DNA of 64,000 nucleotides from Oscillospiraceae bacterium (lineage in GTDB: Bacteria; Bacillota; Clostridia; Oscillospirales; SIG627): the NCBI GenBank assembly GCA_015065085.1, contig SVQW01000013.1, positions 1 through 64,000 on the forward strand, in the 5' to 3' direction. Below are positions 55,788 to 64,000 of the stretch, in pieces. The first letter of the stretch is position 1. Each line of letters opens with the position of its first letter. The notes under the pieces were generated by a model, which saw nothing but the letters and a program-made list of their open reading frames with translations, was not told where the DNA came from and did no database searches. The position numbers and the translations under genes are program-made.

Positions 55788-55921
55788 TCTTTTTGCAACA
55801 AAAAGCACATTTTCGGCGCAAAACCCAAAAAACATATTGCTGTCTTTTCAACATTCCAGAATCTTTTGTGCATATTGCGAAGCGGACACACCATAATTTG
55901 TATGCATTAGATAAAAAAAAC

Positions 55922-55952
55922 AAAAAGGACACTTTGTAAAAGTGTCCTTTTT
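55922..55952 (-). terminator. terminator of SLH paralog B
   Basis: A perfect 14-bp stem AAAAAGGACACTTT/AAAGTGTCCTTTTT with a GTA loop, and T-rich sequence following on the minus strand. Confidence 0.85.
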
Positions 55953-55964
55953 GTTTTTTGTTAA

Positions 55965-58900
55965 TTATTCGATGGTTATAAACAATCCGTCGCCGCAATT
56001 GAGCCAAAGCTCAATTTCACCGTTGTGTTCAACAACCTTAGGCTCGGCACGGTTATAGACTGTAACCTTCTTAGCAGGGTCAACCTTGAGATTTGCTGAT
56101 ACAGCAAGTGATTCTTCAAATTCTTCCATATTTACAATGGTCATCGCCTTTGCACCGCTGCCGTCTTTCTGTTCAAAGCAACCTACAAGCAGAGCACTGT
56201 CAGATTCTACTGTTATGCCGTCAAAGCCGGTGTATTCATTCGTCATCTTCTGGTACGGCTTGGTTGCATTTAAAGTATAGGTGCCAAGATACTTGTACTG
56301 AATGTAAGTATCGGAAAGGTTTCTCATTTCCCACATAACAGGCTGACAGTCATAATATGCCTGAGTAGGCTCCAGAGTCATGTTATCTACAAGGGACGGG
56401 AACTGAGGATTACTGCTGTAATACTGCCACAGAAGAATACCTGTGCATCCGAAGGACAGCATGCAGTAGCACTGCCATCTGTACTCGGATTCATCGGGAG
56501 TACGCTTATTAGCCTGCCATCCGTAGGTCTGGATACAACACCAGAATTCCTTTCCTGCCTCGCGTGCAACCGAAGCTATCTGGTTTATGGATTCAACATA
56601 GTTGTTATATGTTGTCTTCATGGCACCTGTCCAGTTGAGAGGATAAATGTCGGTGCAGATGTAATCGGTGGCGGTGGAATTAAACCATTCCTGGCAATGC
56701 TTTCTGTAAAGATCGGGGTCTGCATCATAGTACTCGATTGCCGCCGCAGAAGCACCGTACTTGAGCTGAGCTGCATTTGCGTACATGGGAAGCAGATTGA
56801 TAAATGCGCGCTTGCCGGGCATCTGTGCTTCATAGTCATCCACTACCTTACCAAGTGCCGCAAAGTAATCCGTTCCGGGCTCGTCGGTGATATAATGACC
56901 CGAGAAGGAAGGATGATGTGAATATCCTGCAGAAACCACCTTGGGATCTGTATTTTCAATAAATTTATCAACATCCTTGGGAGATGCGTTAAGAGTATAG
57001 TAGTCATGCATGTATACCTCAATACCGTATACATCGGCATAGTTGAGGACAACATCTCCGGTAGAACCGCCGGGGCCGTGAACAATAAGGTCAATACCAA
57101 GGTCGCGAAGGTCCTTCATACCCTCGGGTGTTCCGAGAGCACTTGTGAAGTTCCATACACCAAGGCGTATACGGTCACGAGCGATATATTCGTTGGTGTA
57201 AGCTCCTGCGGGAACATTAACGCCCAGAACAGCCTTTATAACTCTCTCCATAACGGTAGCTACTTCTGCACGGGTGGAAATGCCGTTGGGATCAAATCTG
57301 CCTTCTCCCTTACCGCCTACAATACCTACATTTTTAACGGTATTGATAGCGTTTACGGTAGCCTCGTCGAGACCTGCAAGGTCGTTAAAGCCCTCGGTTT
57401 CGGAATAAATGGTAAACTTGAATCCGCTGTTGTCAACATAGTTTTTGATTACAACCGCCATTGTTGCACGGGTGATGGGATCTTCGGGCGCAAAGGTCAC
57501 GTCGCTCAGACCTGCCATGATACCCTTTTTCTTCGCCCACTGAATATATGGGGCGTAATACTCGGTAGCGGGAACGTCACCATAGCCTGTATTGCCGTCA
57601 TACTTGGAGGTATCAAGTCCGTGCATACGTCCCAGAACGGTAATGAACATTCCTCTGGTCATGGTCATATCAGGGCTGAATTCGGTGGGACTTGTACCGC
57701 CGAACAGTGCGCGGTCGGAAACGAAGTTTATATATCCCTCGCCCCAGTGACCTGCAATATCGGTGTAATCCTTGTGGTTATAGCCAAGGGTATATTCGCC
57801 CGCCTTGTTTGCAACATAAGATGTATAACCATTTTCGTTGGTATAGCCCAATGCTACAAGACTTTTTGTTCCGTCTGCCTCGGTACGGTAAACCACGGGA
57901 GCGGAAGTGCCCTCACCCTCGGGAGTGATGCTTGAAAGGATAAAGTCATCCTTTTTGTAGCCCTCGTAAAGCGAACCGCCGGGAATAAGAGCCTTATACA
58001 TATAGCCTCTGAATTCCGCAGAGGTACTGAAATCCTCAGAGGAGCCTTCATGCAGGAAAGCGTATGCCTCCTCCTCGCTCTTGAAGAAGCCCAGACGGTT
58101 GATATAAATAATTGCTGCCATATCGGCACTACTGCTGTTAACGGGGTCCAGACGCATGAGGTTGATATCGCCCTTCCAATTGCCGTGCTTCATGGTACGC
58201 ATATCCATAACAAGATTGGTCCACTCGCCGGGATACATTATATCAAACTCACTGTATGTAGCATCAGAAAGCTTGGGCTGATACTGGTTTGTGAAGAAGA
58301 ATCCACCCTGGTTTATTTCTGTTATAGCCTTATAGCGATATGCAAAATAAGGATATTCCTCTGCCTTGAAGGGCTCTTCAAATTCTCTTGTGAGAGTGGG
58401 GTCGATACCGGTGGGAGTAAGACGGAGATTTCCCAGCTCATAAGCAACAGAAGAACTGCTTGCAAGCCAGTTATCTGACTCCGATTCATCAGAGGTTATA
58501 AAGTGTGGGCTGTTTTTATCCCACTCAACGCCGGAATAATCCGCATTATTCTTAACCACCTTTGCAGGGGGCACAAATCCTTCGGCATCCTCCTTGGTCT
58601 CGAAAAATCCGATATAATCGATTTCCATTACAGAGCCCTTGGGCACCTGACCGGAAGGCTCGGCTATCCACATACAGTCAAAGCGAACCTGCGAAACAGT
58701 TCCGTCCCATGTGGAATTTTCCAGCTTTACATCGTTATTGATATTCTGTGAAGCCAGATTGTGTTCCTTGATATTGAAAATATATTCCTTATAGCTGCTA
58801 TCCTTTGTACTGATAGGAAAATGTGTACAGCTGGATGCGGTAACCTTGTCCCCTGTTGCAGTCGATGCAAAGTGAAACTCAAAAACGGGCGCATCGGACA

Positions 58901-59168
58901 GATTCTTTATGCGAAGCTTTATCCATTCGTATTTTGAATCAAGTTCGGTGTTCATTACGAAATAAGGGTCACCGACCGATCCCTCGTTAAGGTCGCCGGT
59001 GGATGTAACGCGCAGGTATGTATCGGTTACTATAAGTCTGCATCCGATTGTCGCATCAGCCACAAAGCCCTCTTCTGCCGAAGGTGCTATAAAATAGCCC
59101 GGCTCAGCCGCAAAAGCGATTGCAGACAGCACAATTAACAGTGCAATTGCGAATAAAAATTTTTTCAT
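55965..59168 (-). CDS. SLH-domain surface protein with barrel-like C-terminus (paralog B)
   Basis: 1067 residues, same plan as paralog A: signal peptide (about 1-20, AIAFA), two beta-sandwich modules, three SLH repeats (about 465-645), barrel-like C-terminus with GHYITDEPGTD, TDYICTDIYPL, FWCCIQTYGWQANKRTP and LLWQYYSSNP. It is closest to A in the SLH block, including 62 identical bases. The N-terminal modules differ more, so ligand binding may have changed. Own transcript. Confidence 0.82.
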   Translation of the reverse strand: MKKFLFAIALLIVLSAIAFAAEPGYFIAPSAEEGFVADATIGCRLIVTDTYLRVTSTGDLNEGSVGDPYFVMNTELDSKYEWIKLRIKNLSDAPVFEFHFASTATGDKVTASSCTHFPISTKDSSYKEYIFNIKEHNLASQNINNDVKLENSTWDGTVSQVRFDCMWIAEPSGQVPKGSVMEIDYIGFFETKEDAEGFVPPAKVVKNNADYSGVEWDKNSPHFITSDESESDNWLASSSSVAYELGNLRLTPTGIDPTLTREFEEPFKAEEYPYFAYRYKAITEINQGGFFFTNQYQPKLSDATYSEFDIMYPGEWTNLVMDMRTMKHGNWKGDINLMRLDPVNSSSADMAAIIYINRLGFFKSEEEAYAFLHEGSSEDFSTSAEFRGYMYKALIPGGSLYEGYKKDDFILSSITPEGEGTSAPVVYRTEADGTKSLVALGYTNENGYTSYVANKAGEYTLGYNHKDYTDIAGHWGEGYINFVSDRALFGGTSPTEFSPDMTMTRGMFITVLGRMHGLDTSKYDGNTGYGDVPATEYYAPYIQWAKKKGIMAGLSDVTFAPEDPITRATMAVVIKNYVDNSGFKFTIYSETEGFNDLAGLDEATVNAINTVKNVGIVGGKGEGRFDPNGISTRAEVATVMERVIKAVLGVNVPAGAYTNEYIARDRIRLGVWNFTSALGTPEGMKDLRDLGIDLIVHGPGGSTGDVVLNYADVYGIEVYMHDYYTLNASPKDVDKFIENTDPKVVSAGYSHHPSFSGHYITDEPGTDYFAALGKVVDDYEAQMPGKRAFINLLPMYANAAQLKYGASAAAIEYYDADPDLYRKHCQEWFNSTATDYICTDIYPLNWTGAMKTTYNNYVESINQIASVAREAGKEFWCCIQTYGWQANKRTPDESEYRWQCYCMLSFGCTGILLWQYYSSNPQFPSLVDNMTLEPTQAYYDCQPVMWEMRNLSDTYIQYKYLGTYTLNATKPYQKMTNEYTGFDGITVESDSALLVGCFEQKDGSGAKAMTIVNMEEFEESLAVSANLKVDPAKKVTVYNRAEPKVVEHNGEIELWLNCGDGLFITIE

Positions 59169-59216
59169 AAGTCTTCTCCTTGTTTATTTTTGCAGCATCG
59201 TGTGCCACTTACAGTT

Positions 59217-59226
59217 TTATTATATC
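59217..59226 (-). promoter_or_regulatory. extended -10 promoter of SLH paralog B
   Basis: Minus strand TGATATAAT (an extended -10, TATAAT at 59224-59219); no good -35 is seen 17 bp upstream. AAGGAG before the ATG. Confidence 0.5.
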
Positions 59227-59339
59227 AACAATATGTTAATAAATCTACAACATTTCAAACGAAAATATTATTTTTTGCATTGTAAAAAATAATTTCGTTA
59301 ATTCTCACAAATTGCATCTTTGATATTGTGCAGAACGAC

Positions 59340-59370
59340 GAATGAGAGAAGCAAAAAGCTCCTCTCATTC
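59340..59370 (-). terminator. hairpin after SLH paralog C
   Basis: GAATGAGAG (59340-59348) with CTCTCATTC (59362-59370) plus an inner AGC/GCT pair. No U-tract follows on the minus strand, so it is a weaker terminator or an mRNA-end stabiliser. Confidence 0.5.
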
Positions 59371-59383
59371 CAAATGATTCAAA

Positions 59384-62300
59384 TTATTCTATTGTTACAA
59401 AATAACCGTCGCCACATTCAAAGGTCAATTCAAGTGTTCCGTCATTTTCAACAACGGTAGGCTTGCCTTTTTCGTACACTGTAACCTTCTTTGCGGGGTC
59501 AAGTGTAATAACAGCCTGTGCACCTGCCTCTTTAAGCAGCTCTTCCATATTAACAATGGTAAATGCAACAGCACCGCTTCCGTCCTTCTTTTCAAAGCAT
59601 CCGATAAGGAAGGATTCTTCCGACTCAATGGATTTGATAGCATCAAAACCGGTATATTCATTGCTCATCTGCTGATACTTCTTGATTGCATTATGAGTAA
59701 ATGCACCCACATTCTTATACTGAATATAGGTATCGGAAAGCTCTCTCATTTCCCACATTACAGGCTGGCATGCATAGTAGTTGTCGGTCTTTTCCAGTGT
59801 TGCGGGGTTCATGATACCCGGATAGTTTGCATTGCCCACATAGTCCCACAGAAGAAGTGCAGTACAACCGAAGGACAGCAAGGAGTAGCACTGCCAGCGA
59901 ACCTCGGCCTCGGTAGGATTGCGATGGCTGGATGCCCAGGTATGAGCCTGAATACAGCACCAGAACTCTTTTCCAACATCACGTGCAACGGTAGCTATCT
60001 GGTTGATAGACTCAACATACTCGTCATATGTTTTGTTTGCAAGCAGAGGATAGATATCGGTACAGATATAATCTGTATTATTGGTAGCAAACCACAGCTC
60101 ACAGTGTTTCTTGTACAGATCGGGGTCTGAATCGTAATATTCAATTGCCGCCGCGCCTGCGCCGTATTTCAACTGCGCCGCATTTGCATACATGGGAAGC
60201 AGGTTTACAAACGCGCGGTTTCCTGGCATCTGGGATTCGTAGTCGTCAATTACCTTACCAAGAGCCGCAAAATCATCGGTACCGGGCTCATCAATAATAA
60301 AGTGTCCGTTAAAGGATGGGTGATGTGCGTACGGTGCAGCAGTGATCTTGGGATCGCTCTGCGCAATGAAGTTATTTACATTTTCCTCGTTAGAGGTGAT
60401 TACGGTGTAGTAGTCCTGCATGTAAACCTCAATGCCGTAAACATCGGCGTAGTTGAGAAGTGTATCTCTGGCAACGCCCGCACCTGAGGTAGCACCGCCG
60501 TGAACAATAAGGTCAACACCCAGATCACGAAGCTCCTTCATACCCTCGGGAGTAGCAAATGCACTGTTGAAACGCCATGTACCTATACGCAGACGGTCGC
60601 GGGTAATTTGCTCATGAGTTTTTGCACCGACGGGAAGATTTACACCCAGAACAGCCTTTATAACCCTTTCCATAACGGTAGCAACCTCGGCACGGGTGGA
60701 AATGCCGTGGGGATCGAATCTGCCCTCACCTTTGCCACCTACGATACCGACATTCTTAACGGTATTGATAGCACTTACGGATGCTTCGTCAAGACCGTCA
60801 AGGTCATTAAAGCCCTCTGTTTCGGAATATGCGGTAAACTTAAATCCGCTGTTATCAATGTAGTTCTTGATTACAACCGCCATGGTTGCACGTGTAATAG
60901 GCTCCTCGGGTGCAAAGATTGTGTCACTGAGACCTGCCATAATACCCTCGGTCTTTGCCCACTTAATGTAAGGAGCGTAGTACTCGTTGGGGTTCACATC
61001 GGTATAGCCGGTATCTGTGCCGTAAGCGGAAACATCAAGCCCGTGCATACGGCCAAGAACGGTGATAAACATACCTCTGGTCATAGTCATATCGGGACTG
61101 AACTCAGTGGGACTTGTACCGCCAAACAGCGCACGGTCGGAAACAAAGTTGATGTAATTTTCACCCCAGTGCCCTGCAATGTCAACGTAATCCTTATGGT
61201 TGTAGCCCATGGTGTAGCTGCCGGGCTTATTTGCGACATAGGTAATGTATCCGCTTTCGGCAACATTGCTGAGCGCAACAATACTCTTTATACCATCCTT
61301 AGCGGTGTACATAACGACGGGAGCCGCAGTTCCGGTACCCTCGGGCTGAGTAGAAGTAAGAACAAAGTCACTTCTTCCCGATTTGTCGCTGAGAACACCG
61401 CCGGGAATTATTGCCTTGAACATCGCGTCACTGTAGCTGGAGGTCTGGCTGTAATCGGTCTTTGCGTGCGCCAGGAATATCTTAGCCTCTTCCTTTGTTT
61501 TGAAGAAGCCCAGACGGTTAACATAAACAGCCGCGTTCATATCCTGAACCTGTCCGTTTATGGCATCAAGGCGTACTGCATTGAGATTTGTCGTCCATGC
61601 ACCGTGCGGTTCTTCTCTCATGTCGATAATGATGTCGGTCCATTGGTCATCTGTATTGAGCGACCAGGAGGTAAATGCCTTGCCCGTAAAGGAAGGGACG
61701 GAATCCGTGCGGATAAATAAACCGCCGGAATTAACACCTCTTGCAAACGCCTTGTAGCGGTATGCAAAGAAGGGATAATCTGCTGTATTGAAGGGCTCGT
61801 CCATAACTCGGGTAAGAGTGGGGTCCCAGCTTCCGGGGACCATCTTCATGTTACCGCCCTCAAGGCTTGCGGAGCAACCGTCGGCAGACCATTTGGAAAT
61901 TTCATCCTCATTATCAAAAATGAAGTGAGGGCTGTTTTTATCCCATTCCATTTCGTCTCTGGAAATCTTTTGAGGACCTGTGTAAGCGTCCGCTTCTTGC
62001 TTGGTCTTGAAGAATGCAACATAATCAAAATCCATACTGCTTCCCTTGGGCATCTGACCCGAGGGTTCAGCCTTCCACATGCCGTCAAAACGAAGCTGGG
62101 AAATAATACCGCTCCATACGGATTCTTCAAGGCTTACGCCGTTTACGCTCTGAGAAGCGATATTTGCTTCCTTTATATTATAGACATATTCCTTGAAATC
62201 GGCATCATTAGAGGTTATCGGAAAGTGTGTACAGCTTTGTGCCGCAACAGCATTATCGGTTGCGGGAGACGCAAAGTGAAATTCAAACTGAGTGGCCTCG

Positions 62301-62575
62301 GAACGGTTACGGATGCGGAACTTTATCCACTCATATTCCGAGTTCAGCTCGGTATTGAGCCAGACAAAGGGGTCGCCGTTATTTTTGTCGTCAATATCCT
62401 TAATAACGGTCAATGTTCCGTACCCCTTGGTATAGGTGAAATCACTATCGCCGCTGACAACCATTTCCATGTACTGGAAACCGTCATGAGGCATGAAAAC
62501 ATAACCCGGCTCTGTCGCATAAACTATGCCGCAAAGCACAGACAGAAGTGTGAAAAGTACTAAAAGTTTTTTCAT
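59384..62575 (-). CDS. SLH-domain surface protein with barrel-like C-terminus (paralog C)
   Basis: 1063 residues, same plan as A and B, and the most divergent: FIIDEPGTD replaces YITDEPGTD, and the QTYGWQANKRTP stretch reads QAHTWASSHRNP. Signal peptide about 1-20. SLH repeats about 462-642 (DIAGHWGENYINFVSDRALF, GYTDVNPNEYYAPYIKWAK). The acidic DEPGTD and the FWCCIQ, LSFGCT cysteines are kept in all three, which suggests a common catalytic or structural role. Own promoter at 62622-62650. Confidence 0.82.
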   Translation of the reverse strand: MKKLLVLFTLLSVLCGIVYATEPGYVFMPHDGFQYMEMVVSGDSDFTYTKGYGTLTVIKDIDDKNNGDPFVWLNTELNSEYEWIKFRIRNRSEATQFEFHFASPATDNAVAAQSCTHFPITSNDADFKEYVYNIKEANIASQSVNGVSLEESVWSGIISQLRFDGMWKAEPSGQMPKGSSMDFDYVAFFKTKQEADAYTGPQKISRDEMEWDKNSPHFIFDNEDEISKWSADGCSASLEGGNMKMVPGSWDPTLTRVMDEPFNTADYPFFAYRYKAFARGVNSGGLFIRTDSVPSFTGKAFTSWSLNTDDQWTDIIIDMREEPHGAWTTNLNAVRLDAINGQVQDMNAAVYVNRLGFFKTKEEAKIFLAHAKTDYSQTSSYSDAMFKAIIPGGVLSDKSGRSDFVLTSTQPEGTGTAAPVVMYTAKDGIKSIVALSNVAESGYITYVANKPGSYTMGYNHKDYVDIAGHWGENYINFVSDRALFGGTSPTEFSPDMTMTRGMFITVLGRMHGLDVSAYGTDTGYTDVNPNEYYAPYIKWAKTEGIMAGLSDTIFAPEEPITRATMAVVIKNYIDNSGFKFTAYSETEGFNDLDGLDEASVSAINTVKNVGIVGGKGEGRFDPHGISTRAEVATVMERVIKAVLGVNLPVGAKTHEQITRDRLRIGTWRFNSAFATPEGMKELRDLGVDLIVHGGATSGAGVARDTLLNYADVYGIEVYMQDYYTVITSNEENVNNFIAQSDPKITAAPYAHHPSFNGHFIIDEPGTDDFAALGKVIDDYESQMPGNRAFVNLLPMYANAAQLKYGAGAAAIEYYDSDPDLYKKHCELWFATNNTDYICTDIYPLLANKTYDEYVESINQIATVARDVGKEFWCCIQAHTWASSHRNPTEAEVRWQCYSLLSFGCTALLLWDYVGNANYPGIMNPATLEKTDNYYACQPVMWEMRELSDTYIQYKNVGAFTHNAIKKYQQMSNEYTGFDAIKSIESEESFLIGCFEKKDGSGAVAFTIVNMEELLKEAGAQAVITLDPAKKVTVYEKGKPTVVENDGTLELTFECGDGYFVTIE

Positions 62576-62621
62576 GTTTCTACTCCTTAACTAATATTAA
62601 AACACCATGTTTTATGCTGAA

Positions 62622-62650
62622 ATTTTACCATACAAGATGCAAAAAGTCAA
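62622..62650 (-). promoter_or_regulatory. promoter of SLH paralog C
   Basis: Minus strand TTGACT (62650-62645), 17-bp spacer, TAAAAT (62627-62622); AAGGAG before the ATG. Confidence 0.7.
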
Positions 62651-62806
62651 TCTTAGGCGCAACGAAAAAACCATTTTCAGCAAACAAACCAAAATAAATG
62701 TAATATTCCGCCCAAACTCGCCTTAATTTTTGTGCATATCGTCAATAAATTTTTCTCTGTTTCGCAAAAAAGCTGTGCAAAACAGCTTCTTTCGGCATTA
62801 AAAAAA

Positions 62807-63703
62807 TCACAAAACATTTATTATTATAAGCCCCGCAAAGCACAGGCAAAGCCCGATTATACACTTTCCTGTCAGCTTTTCCTTGAAGAATACAGCCGAC
62901 ATCAGAGAAGAAAGAACCAGAGCAGCTCCCTGATTAAGCGGGTACAGCGTTGCGGAATCAAGATGCGCCGCCGCCAGCGTACTGAAATAGGAATTAAGGA
63001 ACAGACACACCGACATGACCAGTACGTACCCCAGAATTTTTCTGATACCGAATACGCCTTTCCTTTTTTCCCTGTTTTCTTTTGCTCTGAAAACAAAGAA
63101 GAATACCGCCAGCACAATTGCAGAAAAAACGTATGTAAAGAAATTGAAAACCGACACGGGAATGTGCGAATAGCTCTTTATAAACAGCTTTTGAGAAAAG
63201 CTTGTAAGTCCGTTTGCCGCACCGCTGAGTACAAGCAGGAAAAAAGAAAACGGGGTGATTTTTTCCTTGATCGAATTATTGTAAGAGCACATTATGACCA
63301 CCGCAACAAAAAGCACAATAAGTCCAATCCACTGGTTCAGCCTTACAGGCTCACCAAAAAGAGCAAAGCTGAGAAGTATTGGCACAAGAACACCCAGCAT
63401 CAGAAACACATCCAGCATCATGTATGCGCCCTTTTTGACTGAAACAAGCCAGGTGACAACAAAAACAGAGGTTGTTATACCGGAAAATGCGGAAATCAGG
63501 ATAATTCCGCCATCCAAAGCGTCAAGCACATTTATCTTTCCGAAAAGCATCATTGCCGCGCCGATAATTATACAAAATACCATGCGCACGGTATTTGTAA
63601 ACATTGCGTCGCCGAAGCCCTCTACGTATCCGCTGGTCTTTTTACCGCAGTAGCCTTTTGTCACTCCGCACAGAAGCGCCAGTGCCAGAAACAGATATCC
63701 CAT
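62807..63703 (-). CDS. EamA/DMT-superfamily transporter
   Basis: 298 residues with about ten hydrophobic segments in two similar halves. The second half ends LYPLNQGAALVLSSLMSAVFFKEKLTGK, the usual EamA pattern. Exports or imports a small metabolite; substrate unknown. AAGGAG before the ATG. It is a single gene upstream of the SLH cluster on the same strand. Confidence 0.85.
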   Translation of the reverse strand: MGYLFLALALLCGVTKGYCGKKTSGYVEGFGDAMFTNTVRMVFCIIIGAAMMLFGKINVLDALDGGIILISAFSGITTSVFVVTWLVSVKKGAYMMLDVFLMLGVLVPILLSFALFGEPVRLNQWIGLIVLFVAVVIMCSYNNSIKEKITPFSFFLLVLSGAANGLTSFSQKLFIKSYSHIPVSVFNFFTYVFSAIVLAVFFFVFRAKENREKRKGVFGIRKILGYVLVMSVCLFLNSYFSTLAAAHLDSATLYPLNQGAALVLSSLMSAVFFKEKLTGKCIIGLCLCFAGLIIINVL

Positions 63704-63749
63704 TTCATTTACTCCTTAAAAATCTTGTTATATTGCCCTATTGTAGAAT

Positions 63750-64000
63750 CAGTGTACGATTCAGCTGCCAACTAATGGCGATATACTCGCTTTGTTCTCG
63801 TCCCGAAGGGACATATCGCATTACGAAGTAATATATCGCGCCATAAGGTATATCGCAAATTCCGACAGGAATTAATATCGCTGAATTCATCTTCGATGAA
63901 ATCATTATAGAATTCGGGAACGATTTAGATGCCAAGCTTTTAGCGATATACTCGCTTACGCTCGTGCGATATATTTGTTACCAAATGCGATATAACCTCA
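63750..64000. repeat. GATATATCGC-type hairpin repeat array, two copies
   Basis: The motif ATATCGC or its complement GCGATAT recurs about ten times, separated by small hairpins (TCCCGAAGGGA, ATTACGAAGTAAT, ATTCCGACAGGAAT). Two copies of a longer unit start at about 63743 and 63910: both read CGATT(C/T)AG(C/A)TGCCAA, then GCGATATACTCGCTT, then CTCGT. The second copy is cut by the window end. Probably a dispersed intergenic repeat or small element of Clostridia. Confidence 0.6.

Noticed and set aside
63738..63935. Minus-strand open frame of 65 codons in the terminal repeat array
   Set aside because: It is a translation of the ATATCGC hairpin repeats, not a gene.
63768..64000. CRISPR array
   Set aside because: Repeat cores are only 7-10 bases, spacers are themselves palindromic and unequal, and no cas gene is present.

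Overview
The window looks like a chromosomal segment of an anaerobic Clostridia-class Firmicute, probably from a gut or other plant-polysaccharide-rich habitat. The evidence is the Firmicutes order rimP-nusA-ylxR-ylxQ-infB-rbfA-nrnA-truB, strong AGGAGG ribosome binding sites, near-consensus TTGACA/TATAAT promoters with 17-bp spacers, pyruvate formate-lyase with its activase, an anSME-type radical SAM enzyme, S-layer-homology (SLH) proteins and several glycoside hydrolases. No rRNA, CRISPR array, prophage or intact insertion sequence was seen. The genus cannot be settled from the sequence alone.

Layout. 1-488: no intact gene, two short decayed coding tails and hairpins. 489-4819: a PocR/AraC-type regulator divergent from a cupin isomerase-like protein and a GHL6/GH151-like glycosidase. 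4.9-5.1 kb: a solo IS3-like end, terminators and tRNA-Gln(CUG). 5.2-8.1 kb: pflBA. 8.4-14.2 kb: housekeeping genes (YdcF/SanA-like, manA, a degenerate M23 protein, an FAH-family enzyme, coaD, cinA). 14.4-22.3 kb: anSME-like maturase, GH106-like rhamnosidase, GT28-like lipid glycosyltransferase, aldose epimerase and a convergent GH36. 22.4-28.1 kb: M15 carboxypeptidase, YgiQ-type radical SAM protein, a left-handed beta-helix acyltransferase, and a GlmM with an N-terminal XRE DNA-binding domain. 28.4-40 kb: a long apparent operon that starts with ribosome-maturation and translation genes and runs on into SGNH hydrolase, ACT protein, UPF0210 protein, metallophosphoesterase and TIM-barrel isomerase. 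40.2-46.7 kb: alaS, sn-glycerol-1-phosphate dehydrogenase, a small membrane protein, secD and secF. 46.76-47.05 kb: a MITE-like, hairpin-packed element. 47.1-52.3 kb, minus strand: alpha/beta hydrolase, glnS, gltX and a ROK regulator. 52.5-62.6 kb: three tandem paralogous SLH surface proteins of about 1065 residues, each with its own promoter. 62.8-63.7 kb: an EamA-type transporter. The last 240 bases hold an array of GATATATCGC-type hairpin repeats.

How the parts fit together. Fermentative pyruvate cleavage (pflBA), mannose/glucosamine phosphate chemistry (manA, glmM) and secreted or intracellular glycosidases (GH106, GH36, GHL6) fit a saccharolytic life. SecDF and the SLH proteins fit surface display of carbohydrate-active modules. 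The points that most deserve a second look are the XRE-GlmM fusion with nested palindromes over its own promoter, the palindrome-ended mobile-like element after secF, and the SLH triplet carrying an unassigned barrel-like C-terminal domain.
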